From CANJXF01 sp043775015 (GTDB lineage Bacteria > Verrucomicrobiota > Verrucomicrobiia > Limisphaerales > CANJXF01), in assembly GCA_043775015.1 (NCBI GenBank), contig JAYVSV010000003.1, forward strand, positions 1 to 64,000: 64,000 nt of DNA, read 5' to 3'. Of the stretch, positions 58,229-64,000 are shown piece after piece. The notes under the pieces are model-generated. The model was given only the letters and a program-made list of their open reading frames with translations. It did not search any database and had not been told where the DNA came from. Position numbers and translations under genes: made by a program. How positions within the stretch are numbered: position 1 is the stretch's first letter; each line of letters starts with the position of its first letter.

Positions 58229-61012
58229 ATCAAGAAGCATCACCCCTGCATCACGCTTCCACTTTGGCTTGTTCTTTTCGCACTCTTGTCGTTCGCGCTG
58301 ACGGCTCGGCTTGATGCCGGCGTGGACTACGTCAAAAGCGTTAAACCACTGTTGAAGGAGCGATGCTACGCGTGCCACGGGGCACTCAAACAAAAGGCCC
58401 GACTGCGGCTCGACACGGTCGAGTTGATGCTCCAAGGAGGCAAATCTGGTGCGGCCTTCACGCGCGGGAAACCGGAGGAAAGCCTCATCATTCAACGCGT
58501 GACTGCGCCCGACATGGAAGAGCGCATGCCGCCCGAACACGAAGGCGAGCCGTTCACCCCGGCGCAGGTTGCGCTGCTCCAAGAGTGGATCGTCACAGGT
58601 GCTTCCTCTCCGGCGGATGAAAGGGCCGAGACAGACCCGAAGGAACATTGGGCCTTCCGCCAACGGATGCGTCCGCCGGTTCCGGCAGTAGCCAATGCGA
58701 AATGGGTGCGCAATCCCATTGATGCCTTCCTTGCTAAACAGCACGAGGACCACGGCCTCACCCCGCAACCCGAAGCGTCACGGGCGGTTCTCCTGCGCAG
58801 GTTGTATCTCGACTTGATCGGTTTGCCGCCGAGCCTCGCGGAAATCACCGTCTTCGAGAACGACTCATCACCCGATTGGTATGAGCGCGCTGTGAATTAT
58901 TTGCTCGATGACCCGCGTCACGGGGAACGCTGGGCGCGGCACTGGATGGACATTTGGCGCTACAGCGATTGGTGGGGCCTCGGCGACCAGCACCGCAACA
59001 GCCAGAAACATATTTGGCACTGGCGGGATTGGATTGTGGAATCGCTCAACGCAGACACGCCCTACGACGAGATGATCCGCCTCATGCTGGCCGCTGACGA
59101 ATCGCATCCCAACGACCTCCAGAAACTCCGCGCCACCGGCTTTCTCGCCCGCAACTGGTTCCTGTTCAATCGCAATCAGTGGATGGATGAAACCGTCGAG
59201 CATGTGAGCAAAGGGTTTCTCGGTCTCACGGTGAACTGCGCCAAGTGCCACGACCACAAATTCGACCCCATCTCGCAGGTTGATTACTACCGGATGCGCG
59301 CGTTTTTTGAGCCGTATCACGTGCGGATGGACATGCTCCCCGACGAAGTGGATCTCTTACGCGACGGTATTCCCCGCGTCTTCGACGGTCTGCTCGATAC
59401 TCCCACGTATCGCTTTGTGCGCGGCGACGAGGGCAAGCCCGACAAATCTGCCGTCATTGCACCCGGCGTTCCCACGCTGTTCGCCTTCACTCAGTTGGAC
59501 ATCCAGCCCATCGCGTTCCCGCCGGAAGCCTGGCAACCAGAGCGACGCCCCTGGGTTCTCGATGCCCACCTCGCCACGGCCCGGAAGAAAGTGGAGATTG
59601 TGGAGAAAGCTCTTACCCCGGCGCGGGAAAGACTCGCCGCTGCTCAAACGCGCGAGGCAAAAATAGTCGCGACAGCAACTGCGCCTGCTTTGAAGCCGAC
59701 TTCACCCGACGAGGCCAAGGCCGCAGTCGCCACCGCGCACGGCGAGCTAAATGTCGCCGAACTGGCCTTGACCGTGGCCACGGCGGAACTCCTGAGCATC
59801 GAAAGTAATTGCACAGCAATGCGCGCTGCGTGGGCAAGGGCCGATGCTGGCCCCAACCAAGCGAGTGCTGCCCTGGCCAAGCTTGAACGCGATGCGACTT
59901 CGTCTGCAATACGCGCGGAACGCGAAGTCGCCGTCGCGAAGGCCCGCCACGCCATTGCCGATGCCGGGCTTCGCCTTGCCAGCCCGACTGACCCCAAGAA
60001 AGACGCCATCGAGAAGGAATTGAAAACCGCCCGCGAGTCCCTCGACACAGCCACCAAAGCCGTGACTGCTCCGATCACGGAGACCAACAAAATCACCCCG
60101 CTCTACGGAGCAAAATGGACACCCACTCGATTCTTTAATTCGCAAAAAGACGACCCCACCGTCGAGTTCGGCCCCACAAGCAGTGGCCGCCGCACCGCAC
60201 TCGCCGGCTGGATTACCGACCCACGCAACCCGCTCACCGCGCGCGTCGCTGTAAATCACCTCTGGGCGCGTCATCTGGGAACGCCACTCGTATCCACCAC
60301 GTTTGACTTCGGGCGCAAGAACGGATCACCCACGCATACTGAGTTGCTTGATTGGCTGGCGTCTGAGTTGGTGGATCATGGCTGGAGCATGAAACACTTG
60401 CACCGGCTGATCGTCACTTCGGCTGCCTATCGAATGAATTCGTCGGCAGCGGGCGGTGAATCCAACATGGCGAAGGATCCCGACAACCTGGGCTGGTGGC
60501 GGCGCACACCCATCCGCATCGAGGCAGAGGTGGTGAGGGATTCTATTCTCGCGCTCGCCGACCAACTGGACACAGCCATCGGTGGCCCCTCGGTTCCGAC
60601 GGCCAGCCAGGCCGACTCGAAACGCCGCAGCCTTTATTTCTTCCACTCGAACAACGAGCGAAATCTTTTCCTCACCACATTCGACGAAGCCAGTGTGAAG
60701 GAATGTTACCGCCGGGAACAGAGCATCGTCCCGCAGCAGGCGCTTGCTCTTTCTAACAGCGGCCTCGTGCAGGATTGCACCCACCACATCGCCGCCCGTT
60801 TCGGCGCAAACGTTCCAGCGAATGACGACCCCGCGTTTGTCCGGCAGGCATTTCGCGGCGTGCTCGGCGTTGAACCTCAACGGGCAGAAGTCGCAGCCTG
60901 CGTCACGACCATGGACGCCTGGCGCAAGATCCCGGACACTACTCACGATCAGGCGCGCTCTCATCTCATCTGGGCACTACTCAACCACAACGATTTTGTC
61001 ATGCTGCGTTAA
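58148..61012 (+). CDS. PSCyt1/DUF1549/DUF1553 cytochrome protein with PurN-derived N-terminus
   Basis: A 954-residue protein. Residues 1-26 match the N-terminus of PurN (EKKFRRGVLGSGKGSNFVAI). They are followed by a signal-like stretch (TLPLWLVLFALLSFALTA) and the Planctomycete cytochrome C module with CYACH at residues 73-77. The DUF1549 part begins RRLYLDLIGLPPSLAEI near 220 and holds CAKCHDHKFDP near 364. A coiled-coil insert at 475-640 precedes the DUF1553 domain (VNHLWARHLG). These proteins pair with DUF1501 proteins; their function is unknown. The start is the GTG borrowed from the purN copy; the gene's own start is not visible. Confidence 0.85.
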   Translation: MNIEKKFRRGVLGSGKGSNFVAISEPCIKKHHPCITLPLWLVLFALLSFALTARLDAGVDYVKSVKPLLKERCYACHGALKQKARLRLDTVELMLQGGKSGAAFTRGKPEESLIIQRVTAPDMEERMPPEHEGEPFTPAQVALLQEWIVTGASSPADERAETDPKEHWAFRQRMRPPVPAVANAKWVRNPIDAFLAKQHEDHGLTPQPEASRAVLLRRLYLDLIGLPPSLAEITVFENDSSPDWYERAVNYLLDDPRHGERWARHWMDIWRYSDWWGLGDQHRNSQKHIWHWRDWIVESLNADTPYDEMIRLMLAADESHPNDLQKLRATGFLARNWFLFNRNQWMDETVEHVSKGFLGLTVNCAKCHDHKFDPISQVDYYRMRAFFEPYHVRMDMLPDEVDLLRDGIPRVFDGLLDTPTYRFVRGDEGKPDKSAVIAPGVPTLFAFTQLDIQPIAFPPEAWQPERRPWVLDAHLATARKKVEIVEKALTPARERLAAAQTREAKIVATATAPALKPTSPDEAKAAVATAHGELNVAELALTVATAELLSIESNCTAMRAAWARADAGPNQASAALAKLERDATSSAIRAEREVAVAKARHAIADAGLRLASPTDPKKDAIEKELKTARESLDTATKAVTAPITETNKITPLYGAKWTPTRFFNSQKDDPTVEFGPTSSGRRTALAGWITDPRNPLTARVAVNHLWARHLGTPLVSTTFDFGRKNGSPTHTELLDWLASELVDHGWSMKHLHRLIVTSAAYRMNSSAAGGESNMAKDPDNLGWWRRTPIRIEAEVVRDSILALADQLDTAIGGPSVPTASQADSKRRSLYFFHSNNERNLFLTTFDEASVKECYRREQSIVPQQALALSNSGLVQDCTHHIAARFGANVPANDDPAFVRQAFRGVLGVEPQRAEVAACVTTMDAWRKIPDTTHDQARSHLIWALLNHNDFVMLR

Positions 61013-61024
61013 CCATTTCCATTT

Positions 61025-62482
61025 ATGAAACCTGGCTTCAACCCACTCCACCACCTCCGCTCGCGCCGAACTTTTCTTGCCGACATGGGCATGGGTTTCA
61101 CCGGACTCGCACTCGGCGCCATGCTCCAGCGCGATGGCTACGCCAGTAGCGGCGGGTGGACGCCACCGACCGGCCTGCCGCATTTCGCGCCCAAAGCCAA
61201 GAACGTCATCTGGCTCTTCATGAACGGAGGTGTGAGCCATGTGGAAAGTTTCGACCCCAAACCCATGCTCACCAAGTATGGCGGCAAAACCATCGCGGAG
61301 ACGCCATTCAAGGACACCCAGGACCCGAAGAAACTTGCGCTCGAACGGCTGGTGGTGCCCGATGCCAACGGCAACCAGCGCAACACGCTTTATCCGCTGC
61401 AAGTCGGTTTCAAAAAATATGGAGAAAGCGGTATTGAAGTGAGCGACTGGTTCCCGCACATCGCGCAGAACGTGGACAAACTGGCCGTGGTGCGCTCGAT
61501 GTGGACGACCGACAGCAATCACGGCGCGCAGACCCAGTTTCACTCCGGACGCCACCAGAATGACGGTGATTTTCCGACGCTCGGCGCCTGGGTCCACTAC
61601 GGGCTTGGCAGCCTCAACGATAACCTGCCGCAGTTCATCTCCATTGGTGCCCGCGAATACTGGAACAAACGCGACGGCCATTACCTCGGCCCCGCGCACG
61701 ACGCCGTGCCACTGCGCATTGATCCGGACAACCCGCTCGATTTCGGCAAACCCGAACGCCCATTTTCCGCCGAAGCGCAAACCTTGGGTCTGGATCTCAT
61801 CCAGAAGCTCAACGGGCTGCGCGGCGTCGAGTATCCGCAAGACCCCACGATGGCCGCCCGCGTCGCCTCTTATGAGCTGGCTTTCCGCATGCAGCGCTCG
61901 GTGCCCGAGGTGCTCGACTTCTCAAGGGAGACTTCCGAGACCAAGGCCCTTTATGGCATCGACCAGCCGCATTGTCGCGACTTTGCCATGCAACTCCTCG
62001 CCGCCCGGCGCTTCGTCGAGCGTGGCGTGCGCTTCATCCAGATTCAGCACGGCGGCAGCGGCGCGGGCGCCTGGGACGCGCACGGCGGACTCAAGGACAA
62101 CCACGCCAAAAATTCGCTCGCCGTCGATCAACCCACCGGCGCTCTGCTCCAGGACCTCGAACGACGCGGTCTGCTCGACGAGACGATTGTCATTTTTGCC
62201 ACGGAGTTCGGTCGCACGCCTGGTTCGCAAGGCTCCGACGGGCGGGATCATCACATCTTTGGCTTCTCCGTCTGGATGGCGGGCGGCGGACTCAAACGCG
62301 GGGTCGTCCACGGTGCGACTGATGAGATCGGATTCCACGCCACGGAGAACCGCCACTACGTCACGGACATCCACGCCACCATTCTCCACCAACTCGGCCT
62401 CGACTCCCGCCAACTCGAGATCCCAGGCCGCAAGCGCCTCGAGATTGACCACGGTAAACCGATCCACGAAATCATTGCGTGA
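61025..62482 (+). CDS. DUF1501 protein with Tat signal
   Basis: A 485-residue protein of the DUF1501 (sulfatase-like fold) family. A Tat-type signal is present at residues 12-22 (RSRRTFLADMG), then NVIWLFMNGGVSHVESFDPKP, DSNHGAQTQFHSGRHQ and a C-terminal FATEFGRTPGSQGSDGRDHH with metal-ligand-like residues. It starts 12 bp after the cytochrome gene, the usual pairing in Planctomycetes and Verrucomicrobia. Function unknown; a redox or phospho/sulfo-hydrolase role has been guessed from fold only. The pair reads richer in G and C than the flanking genes. Confidence 0.92.
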   Translation: MKPGFNPLHHLRSRRTFLADMGMGFTGLALGAMLQRDGYASSGGWTPPTGLPHFAPKAKNVIWLFMNGGVSHVESFDPKPMLTKYGGKTIAETPFKDTQDPKKLALERLVVPDANGNQRNTLYPLQVGFKKYGESGIEVSDWFPHIAQNVDKLAVVRSMWTTDSNHGAQTQFHSGRHQNDGDFPTLGAWVHYGLGSLNDNLPQFISIGAREYWNKRDGHYLGPAHDAVPLRIDPDNPLDFGKPERPFSAEAQTLGLDLIQKLNGLRGVEYPQDPTMAARVASYELAFRMQRSVPEVLDFSRETSETKALYGIDQPHCRDFAMQLLAARRFVERGVRFIQIQHGGSGAGAWDAHGGLKDNHAKNSLAVDQPTGALLQDLERRGLLDETIVIFATEFGRTPGSQGSDGRDHHIFGFSVWMAGGGLKRGVVHGATDEIGFHATENRHYVTDIHATILHQLGLDSRQLEIPGRKRLEIDHGKPIHEIIA

Positions 62483-62668
62483 AGCTTACGATCTCCCTTC
62501 CCAAGCAGCGTCAGCGGAAGACCCGCCAAGAGTGACGAGAGAAGATTGCCGATAGCCAGTCATCTCTTCGCGATCTTCTATCTTCCAGCCTCTGCATTCT
62601 GCTGTTTTCCAAATCCGAAACACTGATTCCGCTTGCGACTGTTCGCATTCTGCGAGAAACAAGGGCTA

Positions 62669-63304
62669 GTGAATAACGAAAAGAAATTCCGGCTCGGCGT
62701 GCTCGGTTCCGGCAAAGGGTCGAACTTCGTCGCGATCGCGGAGGCTTGCGCCGAAGGAAAAATCCCGGCGGAGGTCGCCATTGTCATCAGCGATGTGGCG
62801 GAAGCCGGAATTCTGGATCGAGCACGGGAGCGCGGGTTGCGGGCGGAATTTATTTCGCCCGGAAAATTCCGGACTAAACTCGACGACGATGCGGAACGCG
62901 CCTTCATCGACACGTTGCAAAAGGCGCAGGTTGATTTAATCGTGCTCGCCGGTTTTATGCGGATTCTAAAAGGCGAATTCCTGCGCGTGTTTGCGAATCG
63001 GGTCATCAACATCCATCCATCTCTTCTGCCCGCGTTCCCCGGTTTGGAATCATGGAAACAAGCGCTGGATTACGGCGTGAAATTCACCGGCTGCACCGTT
63101 CATTTTGTCGATCAAGGCGTCGATACCGGGCCGATCATCGCCCAACAAACCGTTCCAATTCTGGCAGGCGATACGCCGGAAAGTTTACATGGGCGCATTC
63201 AAAAGGCGGAATGGGAACTTTACCCTGCGGCAGTCAGGGCTTTGGCGCGCGGAGAAGTTCAAGTGCAAGGACGGCAGACGATCTGGAAAACGGTGGCGGG
63301 TTGA
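62669..63304 (+). CDS. purN: phosphoribosylglycinamide formyltransferase
   Basis: Third step of purine synthesis, transferring formyl from 10-formyltetrahydrofolate to GAR. The 211-residue enzyme has GVLGSGKGSNFVAI (phosphate loop), the catalytic Asn-His in INIHPSLLPAFPG and Asp in HFVDQGVDTGPII. The start is a GTG at 62669, preceded by an aaggg ribosome-binding site; the same arrangement is preserved in the fragment at 58102-58228. It is complete and should be active. Confidence 0.95.
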   Translation: MNNEKKFRLGVLGSGKGSNFVAIAEACAEGKIPAEVAIVISDVAEAGILDRARERGLRAEFISPGKFRTKLDDDAERAFIDTLQKAQVDLIVLAGFMRILKGEFLRVFANRVINIHPSLLPAFPGLESWKQALDYGVKFTGCTVHFVDQGVDTGPIIAQQTVPILAGDTPESLHGRIQKAEWELYPAAVRALARGEVQVQGRQTIWKTVAG

Positions 63305-63502
63305 AAAGATTCCGCCGATTTTGCCGGGCGCTTTCCTTGAAAATACTTCGACTCTGCGGATTTCTTAAAACTTCACCGACTTAGCCATTGGAAGAAAAAA
63401 GTCGCTTTGCAACGCGGACACTGGCAAATGATGGGGCGACGCGCGTGAAGAAGTCAGGCGAACCGTTCCTGCCAGCGTGCAATTTAAGATTCCCAAGTTT
63501 GG

Positions 63503-64000
63503 ATGATGAAGAAAAAATTACGTTTTGGCCTGCCGAAAGGCAGTTTGCAGGAGGCAACCATCGAGAAGATGGCCAAGGCTGGTTACAATATTCAAATCAG
63601 CAGCCGCTCCTACGTTCCTTACGTGGATGACGACGAATTGGAAATCCGCCTGATTCGCGCGCAGGAAATCAGCCGCTATGTCGAACATGGTTATCTGGAC
63701 TGCGGCATCACCGGCTACGACTGGGTGCAGGAGAATAATTCCGATGTGCACGAGGTCGGCGAATTTTTGTTCAGCAAAGCCACCCGGCAACCGGCGCGAT
63801 GGGTTTTGGCTGTGCCTGAAAATTCTCCGATCAAAACGGTTAAAGATTTGGAAGGCAAACGGATTGCGACGGAAGTCGTTAACCTGACAAAAAAATATTT
63901 AAGGAAACACGGCGTCAAAGCCGAAGTGGAATTTTCCTGGGGCGCCACCGAAATGAAGGCGCACGAATTAGTCGATGCGATTGTGGAACTGACGGAAACG
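63503..64000 (+). CDS. hisG: ATP phosphoribosyltransferase, cut by the window edge
   Basis: The first step of histidine synthesis. The 166 visible residues start at one of two adjacent ATGs (63503 or 63506) with KKKLRFGLPKGSLQEATIEK, followed by RAQEISRYVEHGYLDCGITG and YDWVQENNSDVHEV. RIATEVVNLTKKYLRKHGVK and FSWGATEMKAHELVDAIVELTET follow, all standard for the catalytic domain. The C-terminus, which decides between the long and short form, lies outside the window. Confidence 0.95.
   Translation, partial: MMKKKLRFGLPKGSLQEATIEKMAKAGYNIQISSRSYVPYVDDDELEIRLIRAQEISRYVEHGYLDCGITGYDWVQENNSDVHEVGEFLFSKATRQPARWVLAVPENSPIKTVKDLEGKRIATEVVNLTKKYLRKHGVKAEVEFSWGATEMKAHELVDAIVELTET

Noticed and set aside
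1..64000. CRISPR arrays, tRNA or rRNA genes, integrase or transposase genes
   Set aside because: None was seen: no regularly spaced repeats with unique spacers, no cloverleaf-like sequence and no recombinase-type protein. A systematic tRNA scan could still find one that the eye misses.

Overview
The window looks like a chromosomal segment of a Verrucomicrobiota bacterium, probably of the Pedosphaera/Limisphaerales type. This is inferred from gene content, not from a database match. The pointers are a secreted sulfatase, two secreted PQQ-type propellers, a PSCyt/DUF1549/DUF1553 plus DUF1501 pair, BtpA, GDSL-like, OmpP1/FadL and DUF3276 proteins, and many palindromic interspersed repeats. No rRNA, tRNA, CRISPR array or recognisable transposase was seen.

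Layout. 0-3.4 kb (minus strand): trpF, a LOG-type phosphoribohydrolase, trpB and a SMEK-domain protein. 3.4-13.4 kb: small membrane and lipoproteins, a GDSL-like protein, an OmpP1/FadL porin, a D-aminoacylase-type amidohydrolase, a sulfatase, a VOC protein, a secreted rhodanese and a MarR regulator. 13.5-23.6 kb (plus strand): two secreted PQQ-type propellers separated by a four-helix-bundle (S23) gene, an MFS carrier with a coiled-coil insert, an adenylate-forming enzyme, YefM/YoeB, an aldehyde dehydrogenase and a DUF433/DUF5615 pair. 23.6-27.9 kb (minus): GntR/YtrA-type regulator, ABC ATPase and an ABC permease carrying an RCC1-like propeller. 28-32.3 kb: Fe-type alcohol dehydrogenase, lipoprotein, SurA/PpiD-like chaperone and RluA-type pseudouridine synthase. 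32.3-38.3 kb (minus): arginine biosynthesis (argJ, two small genes, argB, argD, argF) interrupted by ParDE. 38.6-47.8 kb: a large secreted protein, a BtpA/DUF485/SSS-symporter operon and CstA. 47.8-57.9 kb: nadD, rsfS, a PUR-type protein, a sigma/anti-sigma/DUF3106 operon, glnD, psd, pssA, a LysE-type exporter and an EVE protein. 58-64 kb: a PSCyt-DUF1553/DUF1501 pair, purN and the start of hisG.

The most interesting signal is one repeated arrangement. Three accessory modules (DUF433/DUF5615 beside an aldehyde dehydrogenase, ParDE beside argB, and the cytochrome/DUF1501 pair beside purN) each abut an intact host gene on one side and a truncated second copy of the same end of that gene on the other. 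The aldehyde dehydrogenase copies encode 47 identical residues while differing at about 22 nucleotides, so they diverged under selection and did not arise by a recent local duplication. At purN the duplicated 5' end supplies a ribosome-binding site and GTG in frame with the cytochrome gene. The modules therefore seem to enter by recombination that rebuilds the end of the target gene.

A second theme is palindromic repeats of several sequence families. Some are intergenic. Others lie in frame inside argJ and the SSS symporter, or supply the C-terminus of the DUF485 protein.
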